Source of the DNA: Alphaproteobacteria bacterium
Lineage (GTDB): Bacteria > Pseudomonadota > Alphaproteobacteria > UBA8366 > Aestuariispiraceae
Assembly (NCBI GenBank): GCA_033344895.1
Contig: JAWPMN010000001.1
Coordinates: 4,472,001-4,536,000 of the forward strand
Length of the DNA: 64,000 bases
Direction of reading: 5' to 3'
In this document: piece after piece, positions 37,380 to 45,776 of the stretch
Layout of the letters: each line of letters begins with the position of its first letter
Numbering within the stretch: position 1 is the first letter of the stretch
Made by a program: the position numbers and the translations under genes
The notes under the pieces: generated by a model
Database searches by the model: none
The model's input: the letters and a program-made list of their open reading frames with translations, nothing else
What the model was told of the DNA's origin: nothing

Positions 37380-37455
37380 TGGTGCCCAGGGGAGGAATCG
37401 AACCACCGACACTGCGATTTTCAATCGCATGCTCTACCAACTGAGCTACCTGGGC
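37380..37455 (-). tRNA. tRNA-Phe (GAA)
   Basis: The 76-nt cloverleaf is complete with encoded CCA. The acceptor stem pairs GCCCAGG with CCTGGGC, the discriminator is A, and the anticodon loop TTGAAAA inside the TGCGA/TCGCA stem gives GAA. The D-arm (GCTCAGTTGGTAGAGC) and T-arm (TTCGATT) are standard. Confidence 0.97.
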
Positions 37456-37546
37456 AGGCTCTGACAGACTGTTTTGTCCGCGAGCGCGAGAGGGTGTTTA
37501 AGAGGTTTCAGGGCGTCTTGCAACCCCTGTTTCGACGTTATGGGGA

Positions 37547-37789
37547 TCAGAATTTGTCGTTATCGGACGGCCAGCCTTCGGCGCCCTCCCGCGACCGAGG
37601 ATCATTGGCCATATCGTCCGGCGCCTCGTCGGTTTCGATGCGATAGGCGCCGCCCAGCCAGCGGTTCAAATCCACGTCCTGGCAGCGCTTTGAGCAGAAC
37701 GGCTTCACGTCATCGCCCGGCGGTTTTCCGCAGATCGGGCATTTCACCTTCTTGCGCTTGTCGACGCGGGTACGTTCCGGATCCAGCAT
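37547..37789 (-). CDS. yacG: DNA gyrase inhibitor YacG
   Basis: YacG is a small zinc protein that binds GyrB and inhibits gyrase. The 80-aa protein has KCPICGK and CSKRCQDVDLNRWLGG, the four-Cys zinc site, and an acidic C-terminus. It follows the RNase E/G gene by 3 nt in the conserved alphaproteobacterial maf-rng-yacG run. Confidence 0.9.
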   Translation of the reverse strand: MLDPERTRVDKRKKVKCPICGKPPGDDVKPFCSKRCQDVDLNRWLGGAYRIETDEAPDDMANDPRSREGAEGWPSDNDKF

Positions 37790-37792
37790 GGG

Positions 37793-39169
37793 TCAGGCCT
37801 CCATCCGCACATCGGGACGCGGTGCCCCGGGATTGAGGATCAGCGGCTGGCCCAGGCGCCGTTCGGTTTCCTCCAGGGCGGTCTTCAGCGGCCCCTTGAA
37901 CAGCGCGGCAGCAGCCTCGGACAGATCCGCCACCGGCTTCCCGGCCCCTCTCAGGCGCAGGGCACGGCGCAGAATATCAGCCGCCTCCGCATCGGGCGCG
38001 GGCCGCAGGGCCGGGCTTGGCGAGAGACAGAGCTGCGCGAGACTGGGGCCGATTCTCTGCCGGGTGATTTCCACCAGCCCGGCGGCGGAAATGCCCAGAA
38101 CATCCGCATGCCCTTCCCCGCCCTTCAGGCGGCTGCGCAACATGTCAAGCAGCGCCTTCATCTTGCCGCGCTGCTTCACGCCCGCAAAATCGATCACGAT
38201 CAAACCACTGATGCGGCGCAGCAGGATCTGTCGTGCAATCTCGTCCGCCGCGCGGCGATTCAGGCGATGCAGCGCCTCGTCTTTCATGGAGGAACCGGCT
38301 TCGCCCGCCCCCATATCGACATCGACGGCCGTCAGCGCCCTGGTTTCCTGGATTGTGATCCGCCCACCGCCGGTCAACGGCACTTCGGCGCCCAGCGCCT
38401 CCTCCAGAACGTCCGACAAACCGGACGCATCGAAGATCGGCGTCGCCGATTGATGAAACGCCAGGCCTTCGGACAGGTCCGGGTAGCGTTCGCGCACCAG
38501 TTCCTCCGCCGCTGCGAAGTCGAGCCTGTCGTCCAGCGCCACCCGGGCGTCGGGTCCGGCCTCCCGCAGGCACAGGTCGATGAAACCAGGCGCTTCCATC
38601 AACAGGGCGGGGGCCTTGGCTGCGGCCTTGCGAGCCTGCACCTCGGCCCAGAGCGCATGCAGGCGGGCTGTCTCGGCGGACAGAATCTCCCCCGAAACGG
38701 AGGCAGCCGGCCCCCGCAGGATCAGATCCGTCGGGTCCTTGATTGCGGCTTCTGCTTCCTTCAGCGCCTCTGCGCGCCGTTTGCCCTGACCCAGAGCCCG
38801 CGCGCATTGCAGACCGCCGCCACGACCGGGCTGCAGGGCGACATAGCGGCCCCACAGAACGACCTGCCGGACAACGGCGGGCCCTTTATCGTCGTGAGAA
38901 TCGCGGGCGACCTGCACGATCAGGGAATCGCCTTCCTCTACCTCACGAGCCTTGGCCAGCAGGACATGCGGCCCGATGCCCAGATCCAGAAAAGCGCCGC
39001 CCATCCGTTTGTCGACGGACCGGACGCGTGCAAGGTAGATCCCGCCTGTCAGGCGCGGCCGGTTGGCACGGTCGATGTCGATGGCAATGGCGCGGCCATC
39101 GGCATCCAGATGACCCGCCCGCCGTTCGGCAGGACTGCCTTCAATATAGATTTCCGCCGCTCTGCTCAT
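37793..39169 (-). CDS. RNase E/G family ribonuclease, divergent
   Basis: The 458-aa protein has an S1-like N-terminal region (GGIYLARVRSVDKRMGGAFLDLG) and the catalytic Asp residues in TAVDVDMG and GLIVIDFAGV, followed by AADEIARQILLRR. The zinc-link CxxC is not there: the region reads LAQLCLSPSP with a single Cys. The 5'-sensor Thr also appears replaced (LILRGPAAS). It could be a reduced paralogue beside a full RNase E elsewhere. It overlaps maf by 4 bp. Confidence 0.85.
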   Translation of the reverse strand: MSRAAEIYIEGSPAERRAGHLDADGRAIAIDIDRANRPRLTGGIYLARVRSVDKRMGGAFLDLGIGPHVLLAKAREVEEGDSLIVQVARDSHDDKGPAVVRQVVLWGRYVALQPGRGGGLQCARALGQGKRRAEALKEAEAAIKDPTDLILRGPAASVSGEILSAETARLHALWAEVQARKAAAKAPALLMEAPGFIDLCLREAGPDARVALDDRLDFAAAEELVRERYPDLSEGLAFHQSATPIFDASGLSDVLEEALGAEVPLTGGGRITIQETRALTAVDVDMGAGEAGSSMKDEALHRLNRRAADEIARQILLRRISGLIVIDFAGVKQRGKMKALLDMLRSRLKGGEGHADVLGISAAGLVEITRQRIGPSLAQLCLSPSPALRPAPDAEAADILRRALRLRGAGKPVADLSEAAAALFKGPLKTALEETERRLGQPLILNPGAPRPDVRMEA

Positions 39170-39750
39170 ACCGTCAGTCCGATTCCATTGAGTAGTTTGG
39201 ACGTCTCATGCAGGCACAGGCCCACGACGTTGGTGTAGGATCCGTTGATGCGCCGGATCAGCGCGGCCGCACGGCCCTGGATCGCATAGCCGCCCGCCTT
39301 GCCATCCCAGTCGTCCGACGCGATGTAGGCGTCGACTTCCCGGTCCTCGAGACGCTTGAAGACAACCGCCGTCTCGACGACGCGCGACCGGACTTTGCCA
39401 TCCGGACCGATCAACGCGATGCCGCCATACACGATATGACGCCGGCCGGAAAGCAGTGCAAGGCATTCGCGGGCCGTCGCTGCATCCTCGGCTTTCGGCA
39501 GGATGCGGCGACCGACCGCAACGACCGTATCCGCGGCCAGTACTGCGACGCCGGTACTCTGTCCGTCCGCGACCGCGCGCGCCTTGCCCTCCGCGAGACG
39601 CCGCGCCAGGTTTCGCGGCAATTCGGCCTTCAAAGGGGTCTCGTCGATTTCCGCCGGGCATACACGGTCCGGCACGATTCCGATCTGCGCCAACAGATCG
39701 AGGCGCCGCGGACTGGCGGAGGCGAGAACAAGCTGGGGTTTCTGGCTCAA
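39166..39750 (-). CDS. maf: Maf family nucleotide pyrophosphatase
   Basis: Maf proteins hydrolyse dTTP, UTP or modified nucleotides and affect septum formation. The 194-aa protein starts with QLVLASASPRRLDLL and has the conserved AADTVVAVGRRIL and IQGRAAALIRRINGSYTNVVGL. It overlaps the RNase E/G gene by 4 bp and follows the phosphatase gene by one base. Confidence 0.93.
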   Translation of the reverse strand: MSQKPQLVLASASPRRLDLLAQIGIVPDRVCPAEIDETPLKAELPRNLARRLAEGKARAVADGQSTGVAVLAADTVVAVGRRILPKAEDAATARECLALLSGRRHIVYGGIALIGPDGKVRSRVVETAVVFKRLEDREVDAYIASDDWDGKAGGYAIQGRAAALIRRINGSYTNVVGLCLHETSKLLNGIGLTV

Positions 39751-39751
39751 T

Positions 39752-40192
39752 CTACTCTACCGAAAAAGTCTTCATGATTCGTTGGCGGATCTGGTCGCGT
39801 ACTTGCCGATAGGCGTCAAGCCTCTGCTCCCGGCTGCCCTCGATGATCGACGGATCGAAGGTGTTCCAGAACACGACATCGCAGGCCATGGTACGGGTCA
39901 GTTCCACCGCGTGGTGCTGCGCTTCCGGTGACAGGGCAACGATCAGGTCGAAGAAGTTATCCTCCAGCTGATCGAAGGTCTTGGCATGGTGCTTCGACAT
40001 GTCGATGCCGATTTCCGACATTACCTCGACCATCAGGCCGTCCAGATCCCCTTCCCGCGCGCCGACACTGTCGACATAGATCTTCGTTCCAAACAATGAC
40101 TTCATAATGCCCTCGGCCATCGGCGAGCGGATCGAGTTCATGGTGCAACAGAACATGACCGCATCGGGAAGGTCGTCGGCGGAGAAGATCAT
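39752..40192 (-). CDS. Low molecular weight phosphatase family protein
   Basis: The 146-aa protein has the P-loop CX5R as CTMNSIRSPMAEG and a general-acid region WNTFDPS. It belongs to the LMW tyrosine phosphatase and arsenate reductase fold. Which activity it has is unclear. It is a standard member of the hisD-UPF0262-maf block of alphaproteobacteria. Confidence 0.88.
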   Translation of the reverse strand: MIFSADDLPDAVMFCCTMNSIRSPMAEGIMKSLFGTKIYVDSVGAREGDLDGLMVEVMSEIGIDMSKHHAKTFDQLEDNFFDLIVALSPEAQHHAVELTRTMACDVVFWNTFDPSIIEGSREQRLDAYRQVRDQIRQRIMKTFSVE

Positions 40193-40229
40193 CGCGCGCG
40201 CTTTCGGTAGCCTGTCCCGTCCTTTCCGA

Positions 40230-40724
40230 TCAGCCGCGAATGTGCAGTACGCATACCAGCGTGAACAGGCGCCGCGACGTCGCCTTGTCGATGTCGATCT
40301 TGTCCTTCAAGGCGTCCACCAACACGTCGGCCCCTTCATTATGAAGTCCGCGCCGGGCCATATCGATGGTCTCGATCTGACTGGGCGACAGCTTCTTGAT
40401 CGCGTCGTAATAGCTTTCGCAGATCTGGAAGTAGTCACGCACGATGCGGCGGAACGGCGACAACGGCATGGAGACATTGGTCAGATTGGTACCGTCTTCA
40501 TCGTCGATCTTGAAGATCAGACGTTTGCCGTCCTCGATTCCGAGGCGCACCTTGAACGGACCGGTAAAGTCCCCGACGGGACGAAAGCGGTTCATGTCCA
40601 GCAGGTCGTACATCGCGACCTTGCGTTCGTGTTCGACCTCGACACTGCGGCGGACGACGCTCTTCTCGTCCAGATCGATGGCAACAATCTTGTCGGTGGT
40701 TTCGTCGAACTTCGATTCGCTCAT
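40230..40724 (-). CDS. UPF0262 family protein
   Basis: The 164-aa protein is a conserved alphaproteobacterial protein of unknown function, with IVAIDLDEKSVVRRSVEVEHER, LLDMNRFRPVGDFTGPFKV and MARRGLHNEGADVLVDAL. It lies between hisD and the phosphatase gene, as in many relatives. No motif suggests catalysis. Confidence 0.88.
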   Translation of the reverse strand: MSESKFDETTDKIVAIDLDEKSVVRRSVEVEHERKVAMYDLLDMNRFRPVGDFTGPFKVRLGIEDGKRLIFKIDDEDGTNLTNVSMPLSPFRRIVRDYFQICESYYDAIKKLSPSQIETIDMARRGLHNEGADVLVDALKDKIDIDKATSRRLFTLVCVLHIRG

Positions 40725-40775
40725 GGCCGTGCTCCATTGCTCTCGCGGGGCGGAGTTTAGAGGAGAGAAAAACTC

Positions 40776-42095
40776 TTAGCGAGACGGCATATTGAGCCGC
40801 ACGGTAACGGAAAGGGCATGGGCGCCCAGTCCTTCCGCTTCCGCCAACGTGGCCGCGGCCGGCCCGATCTGCGAGAGGCTGTCGGCATCACAGCGCACGA
40901 AGGATGTCCGCTTCATGAAATCGACGACGCCCAGACCGCTGGAAAAACGGGCGCTTCGCGCGGTCGGCAGAACATGGTTCGGCCCCGCCACGTAGTCTCC
41001 GATCGCTTCCGGTGTGTACCGACCCAGGAATATGGCACCCGCATTTCGCACTTTCTGTCCCATCGCATCGGCATCGGCGACAGCCAGTTCCAGGTGCTCA
41101 GGCGCAATTCGGTCGATCAGCGGCAGCGCATCGTCCAGGCTCTCCACTACAATGACCGCCCCGTGGCTCGCCCAGCTTGCCCCGGCGATTTCCTTGCGCG
41201 GCAGGGTTTCCAGTCGGGCGGAGACGGCGGCTTCTACCGCATCCGCAAAACCGGAATCGTCGGTGATCAGGATCGACTGCGCCGAAGTATCGTGCTCGGC
41301 CTGACTCAACAGATCCGCAGCGATCCAGTCCGGGTCGTTCTCCGCGTCGGCAACGACCAGAATTTCCGATGGACCGGCGATCATATCGATCCCCACCGTT
41401 CCGAAGACGCGGCGCTTGGCGGCGGCGACGAAGGCATTGCCGGGTCCGACGATCTTGTCGACCGGCTGGATCGTCTCGGTACCATAGGCCAGCGCGCCGA
41501 CCGCCTGGGCCCCGCCGACACGGTAGACCTCGTCCACCCCTGCCAGATGCGCCGCGGCCATGACCAGCGGGTTGATCACATCGTCCGGCGTCGGCACGAC
41601 CATGACCAGGCGCGGCACGCCGGCGACCTTGGCCGGCATGGCATTCATCAGGACGGAACTGGGATAGGCGGCTGTACCGCCGGGGACGTAGAGACCGGCT
41701 GCGGAAACCGGCGTCCAGCGCGCACCCAGGCGCACCCCGGCCGCGTCCGTGTAATCCAGCCCGCCCGGCAGCGTCTTTTCGTGGAAGGAACGGATCCTGT
41801 CCGCCGCCAGCTTCAGCGCGGCGATGGTTTCAGGTTCGCATTTCGCCGCCGCGCCTTCCAGTTCCGCCTGCGGAATGCGCAGATCCGAAGCCGAAATGGC
41901 AACCCGATCAAAACGATTGGTGTAGTCGACCAGTGCGGCATCACCACGATGACGGACATCGGACAGGATATCGGCGACGACGCGATCGACATCCTCATCC
42001 ATTTCACGCTTTGCGTTCAGCAGAGCCTGAAAGGCCTCTTCAAAACCTTCATCGGTAGCGTCAAGGCGGTCGGCAACGTCGAATTTATGCGGCAC
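40776..42095 (-). CDS. hisD: Histidinol dehydrogenase
   Basis: HisD oxidises histidinol to histidine in two NAD steps with zinc. The 439-aa protein has the family blocks [52 protein letters not shown], and the catalytic Glu-His of [10 protein letters not shown]. It starts 11 bp before hisG ends, so translation is probably coupled. Confidence 0.97.
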   Translation of the reverse strand: MPHKFDVADRLDATDEGFEEAFQALLNAKREMDEDVDRVVADILSDVRHRGDAALVDYTNRFDRVAISASDLRIPQAELEGAAAKCEPETIAALKLAADRIRSFHEKTLPGGLDYTDAAGVRLGARWTPVSAAGLYVPGGTAAYPSSVLMNAMPAKVAGVPRLVMVVPTPDDVINPLVMAAAHLAGVDEVYRVGGAQAVGALAYGTETIQPVDKIVGPGNAFVAAAKRRVFGTVGIDMIAGPSEILVVADAENDPDWIAADLLSQAEHDTSAQSILITDDSGFADAVEAAVSARLETLPRKEIAGASWASHGAVIVVESLDDALPLIDRIAPEHLELAVADADAMGQKVRNAGAIFLGRYTPEAIGDYVAGPNHVLPTARSARFSSGLGVVDFMKRTSFVRCDADSLSQIGPAAATLAEAEGLGAHALSVTVRLNMPSR

Positions 42096-42750
42096 GGGCG
42101 ACCTCCCGGAACCGATCGACCCAGCCGCCGACCTCCTCCGACCGGGTTTTCAACGCGGCGCGGTTCACGATCAGGCGCGACGTGATCTCGGCAATGGTTT
42201 CGACCTCGACCAGACCGTTCTCCTTCAGCGTGCGTCCCGTCGAGACCAGATCGACGATGCGGCGGCACAGCCCCATGCCGGGCGCCAATTCCATCGCCCC
42301 GTTCAGTTTAATGCACTCGGCCTGAACACCACGGCGCGCAAAATGCCGGCGCGTTATATTGGGATATTTGGTGGCAACGCGGATATGGCTCCAGCGGCTG
42401 GGGTCGTCCGCGGCACTCAATTCCGCCGGCTCAGCGACGGCAATCCGGCAATAGCCGATATTCAGATCGACCGGCGCATAGAGTTCCGGATAGTCGAATT
42501 CCATCAGGACATCGTTCCCCGCGACGCCAAGATGGGCGGCGCCGAACGCCACGAAAGTCGCGACATCGAAGCTGCGCACTCGGATGATCGACAGGTTCGG
42601 AATGTTCGTCGAAAACTGCAGCAGGCGCGATTTCGGGTCGTCGAATGCCGGTTCCGGCTGGATGCCCGCGCCTTCCAGCATCGGGCGCAGGTCGTCCAGA
42701 ATCCGGCCCTTGGGCAGGGCCAGCACAAGTGGCTCGTTCGCTGTGGTCAT
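42085..42750 (-). CDS. hisG: ATP phosphoribosyltransferase, short form
   Basis: HisG joins ATP and PRPP in the first step of histidine synthesis. At 221 aa it is the short form, which needs the HisZ regulatory subunit; no hisZ lies next to it here. It has [19 protein letters not shown] and the PRPP loop region [19 protein letters not shown] start it at ATG 42750; the longer frame to 42828 adds an unlikely leader. Confidence 0.93.
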   Translation of the reverse strand: MTTANEPLVLALPKGRILDDLRPMLEGAGIQPEPAFDDPKSRLLQFSTNIPNLSIIRVRSFDVATFVAFGAAHLGVAGNDVLMEFDYPELYAPVDLNIGYCRIAVAEPAELSAADDPSRWSHIRVATKYPNITRRHFARRGVQAECIKLNGAMELAPGMGLCRRIVDLVSTGRTLKENGLVEVETIAEITSRLIVNRAALKTRSEEVGGWVDRFREVARAA

Positions 42751-42828
42751 GGCGGCGGGACCGGTCAATTGATTTCGTGAGCCGGTAAATGGCACACCGG
42801 CCCCGCCGTTTCCAGTGTTTATCGGCAC

Positions 42829-43719
42829 TTACCCCGCGACGTCGAGGCGCAGTCCCTGGCCGGTACGTTCAAATCCCATCATGGCGATCTTGCGCGGCAG
42901 GCCCCAGCGATAGCCGCCCAACATTCCGGAATTCCGGATCACGCGGTGACAGGGGATCAGCCAGCTGATCGGATTGGCCCCGACAGCGGTCCCCACTGCG
43001 CGCGCCGCCCGGCTGGGCATGCCGATGCGTTCGGCAAGGCTGCCATAGGTCGTGTAATTGCCCGGCTCAATCCGCATCAGGCCTTCCCAGACCTTCACCT
43101 GGAACTCGGTCCCCTTCAGGAACAGGCGGATGCCCCGGTCGGCATCGATGGATTCCGGCTCGGCGAAGATGCGATCCATGTAGTCCTGCGTATAGACCGG
43201 GTCTTCCCGCAGGCACGCCTCGGGCCAGCGATCGGCCATATCGCGGAAACACTCCGCCTCGCCCCGCGCGTCGAGGAACGCCAGACCACACAACCCCCGG
43301 TCCGTTGCCAGCAGCAGTGTCTTGCCGAATGGTCCGTCATGCCAACCCCATCGGATGTCCAGCCCCTTGGCGGCACGCTTGTATTCGCCGGGTGTCATCG
43401 CTTCGTAAGTCACAAACAGGTCGTGCAGCCGTCCCGGCCCCGACAGGCCCGCATCGAAACTGGCGTTCAGCAGGTCGGACTGACCGTCCAGGGCCTGTTT
43501 TGCCTGTTCCAGGCTGACCACGCTGAGGAATTTTTTCGGGCTGAGGCCCACCCAGCGCTGAAAAACGCGCTGGAAGTGGAATTCGCTCATGCCGCAACGC
43601 TCCGCGAGGTCCGACAGGCTGGGCCGATCGTCGCCCCAGGATTCAGCCAGATGATCCAGCGCCTTGCCGATCCGCCGGTAATCCCGCTGGTTTTCGATAT
43701 CGTCCATCATTATCGACAT
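42829..43719 (-). CDS. Ada-like AraC domain plus O6-methylguanine transferase
   Basis: The 296-aa protein has an AraC-type DNA-binding domain (LAERCGMSEFHFQRVFQRWVGLSP) and a C-terminal methyltransferase with the acceptor Cys in IPCHRVIRNSGMLGGYRWG. It lacks the N-terminal zinc domain of E. coli Ada that repairs phosphotriesters, so repair and regulation are partly separated. I use ATG 43719 behind GGAGAAGG. Confidence 0.9.
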   Translation of the reverse strand: MSIMMDDIENQRDYRRIGKALDHLAESWGDDRPSLSDLAERCGMSEFHFQRVFQRWVGLSPKKFLSVVSLEQAKQALDGQSDLLNASFDAGLSGPGRLHDLFVTYEAMTPGEYKRAAKGLDIRWGWHDGPFGKTLLLATDRGLCGLAFLDARGEAECFRDMADRWPEACLREDPVYTQDYMDRIFAEPESIDADRGIRLFLKGTEFQVKVWEGLMRIEPGNYTTYGSLAERIGMPSRAARAVGTAVGANPISWLIPCHRVIRNSGMLGGYRWGLPRKIAMMGFERTGQGLRLDVAG

Positions 43720-43807
43720 TCCGTTTGGTCCTTCTCCGCATTCACATGCAAATCTGGACCTCTTGTACTCTGCCGTCGTCCCCGGCCCCACCCGGTTCTT
43801 GCGGCGG

Positions 43808-44935
43808 TTATATGATGCCCAGGCGCTCGATCGTCCAATAGGCCGCGATCAGTCCGATGACCGTGGATGCCGGCACGGCAACAGCCCGTCGATACCAGCT
43901 CCGCCCACGGATCAGGAATGTCACCGCAAAGCAGATCAGGACAACAGCGATCTGCCCTGCCTCCACCCCGACATTGAACGCTACCAGCCCGGTGACGAAG
44001 GTATCGTGCCCCAATCCAATCTCCGCCAGGACACCAGCGAATCCCAGCCCGTGCAGCAACCCGAAACCAAAGACGATAGCCGGACGCCAGGCCGTCAGCC
44101 GCTGTGTCATCAGGTTCTCGATGCAGACATAGACGATGCTGGCCGCGATCAGGGGTTCAACGACCGCCGGCGACAGCACCACGACACCCAGAATCCCCAA
44201 CGCCAGGGTCACGGTATGGGCAATGGTGAAGGCGGTGACCTGCCAGAACAGCGGGCGCAGTTTCGGACTCAACAGGAACAGCCCGACCACGAAAAGTATG
44301 TGATCCAGGCCTTTGGGCAGAATATGCGTGAAGCCGATCACAAGATAGTCCCAGGCAACCTGTACCCAGGATTGTGCCGGTGCGCCGATGACCGGAATGG
44401 GCGGGCTGCGCTCGCCGTTCTGCAGCCACACGGCAACGGGCGCACCGTCGTCGCTTTGCGCCCGAAGCACGCTGGACCCGAAATCCCGACTCCAGGCCCA
44501 GGTCAGATTTCGGGCCGCGCCCGGCAGGTCCCCAGCCAGGACCAGAACTGTCTCCCGCGGCAAATCGGTATCGCCCACCGGTGGAATACGAAGGTCCTGA
44601 ATCTTCGGTCGGACACGGTTTCCATCGATCCGGACTTCAATGCCTGTCAGCAGCGCTTCCGAATTCGAGGTGAAGACACCCTGCAGCGACGAAGACGTCA
44701 TTTGCCGAAAGGCATCGTATTCCGCGGCGCCGGGCGCGTCCGACGTGTCGGTATGGTCGGGCCCGATTCCCGCCAAAAGGGCCTCCAGATTGGTCGTGAT
44801 CTCGATCCGGTAGCGACCGTCGTCAAAAGACAGATTGGCCAGGGTCGGCGTGATTTCATGCGCGCCAGCAGGGCCGGAAAAAGCAAGCAGCAGGAATAGG
44901 GAAATCAGCCACTTGCGCCCAAGACGCAGCGGCAT
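43808..44935 (-). CDS. HupE/UreJ-2 type membrane protein
   Basis: The 375-aa protein has a signal peptide ending PAGA-HEI, a periplasmic domain of about 170 residues, and a membrane part with seven or so segments carrying GFTHILPKGLDHILFVVG and FGLLHGLGFAGVL, whose His and Asp could bind metal. HupE/UreJ proteins move nickel or cobalt, but this longer class is not well studied. It starts at 44935, only 27 bp from the divergent DUF4198 gene. Confidence 0.82.
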   Translation of the reverse strand: MPLRLGRKWLISLFLLLAFSGPAGAHEITPTLANLSFDDGRYRIEITTNLEALLAGIGPDHTDTSDAPGAAEYDAFRQMTSSSLQGVFTSNSEALLTGIEVRIDGNRVRPKIQDLRIPPVGDTDLPRETVLVLAGDLPGAARNLTWAWSRDFGSSVLRAQSDDGAPVAVWLQNGERSPPIPVIGAPAQSWVQVAWDYLVIGFTHILPKGLDHILFVVGLFLLSPKLRPLFWQVTAFTIAHTVTLALGILGVVVLSPAVVEPLIAASIVYVCIENLMTQRLTAWRPAIVFGFGLLHGLGFAGVLAEIGLGHDTFVTGLVAFNVGVEAGQIAVVLICFAVTFLIRGRSWYRRAVAVPASTVIGLIAAYWTIERLGII

Positions 44936-44962
44936 AAGCTCGCCCTGAAAGGAATCCAACAC

Positions 44963-45766
44963 GTGCAACTTCGCCTCGCCCTCGCCGCCTTGCCGGTGAT
45001 CCTAAGCCCCCTCCTCTGGCTGGCAAGCATCCCGAACGCCAAGGCTCACGAGTTCTGGCTCGAACCCTACGCCTTTCAGGTGGAAGCCGGCGCGTCGATC
45101 ATCGGGAATGCGAAGACAGGACAGAACTTCAAAGGTTACAGGCACCTCTATCTGCCGGAGCGTTTTACACGTTTTGAACTGCATGCGCCGGACGGCATGC
45201 GCCCGGTGGACGGCATTGTGGGCGATGTACCGATCCTCAATGCGCCGACGTTTACCCAGGGGCTTCATGTTGTGGTGTATCAATCAACCGGGCAAACCGT
45301 GGATTTTGACGACTGGTCGGTCTTCGCCGGCTATCTGGAGGACGAAGGCCTGCCGTCGATCCTGGCCCGGCACCAGGAACGCGGTCTGGACCCAGACAAG
45401 TTTACCGAAGGGTTTGTCCGCTGCGCCAAGGCTCTGGTCGCGGTTGGTCATGCCAAGGGCGGCGACCGGGCCTTTGGCTTGCCGCTCGAACTGATCATGT
45501 CGGACAACCCATTCCAAACGGACCGGCTCGCCGTCCGTCTGTTGTGGCAGGGTGAACCCCTGACCGACCGTCAGATCAAGGTATTCTACAAAGCGGGTGC
45601 GGAGAGCACGGCCATGCGTCGTGACGTGACCACGAACGCCGCCGGCGAAGCATTGCTGCCGGACCTGGGTCCGGGGCAATACCTGTTGAATGCGGTGCAT
45701 ATGATTGAGGACATGGACCCGCCCTGGATCAGCTACTGGGCCTCAACGACCTTCGGGCGACCCTGA
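44963..45766 (+). CDS. DUF4198 periplasmic protein, possible metal-binding
   Basis: The 267-aa protein has a signal peptide ending NAKA-HEFWLEP, the hallmark N-terminus of DUF4198 proteins, some of which belong to nickel or cobalt uptake systems. Later segments GEPLTDRQIKVFYK and LPDLGPGQYLLNAVH fit an Ig-like fold. It starts at GTG 44963 behind AAAGGA. The divergent HupE-type neighbour supports a joint role in metal handling; the metal is not known. Confidence 0.78.
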   Translation: MQLRLALAALPVILSPLLWLASIPNAKAHEFWLEPYAFQVEAGASIIGNAKTGQNFKGYRHLYLPERFTRFELHAPDGMRPVDGIVGDVPILNAPTFTQGLHVVVYQSTGQTVDFDDWSVFAGYLEDEGLPSILARHQERGLDPDKFTEGFVRCAKALVAVGHAKGGDRAFGLPLELIMSDNPFQTDRLAVRLLWQGEPLTDRQIKVFYKAGAESTAMRRDVTTNAAGEALLPDLGPGQYLLNAVHMIEDMDPPWISYWASTTFGRP

Positions 45767-45776
45767 CCCGGGCGGG

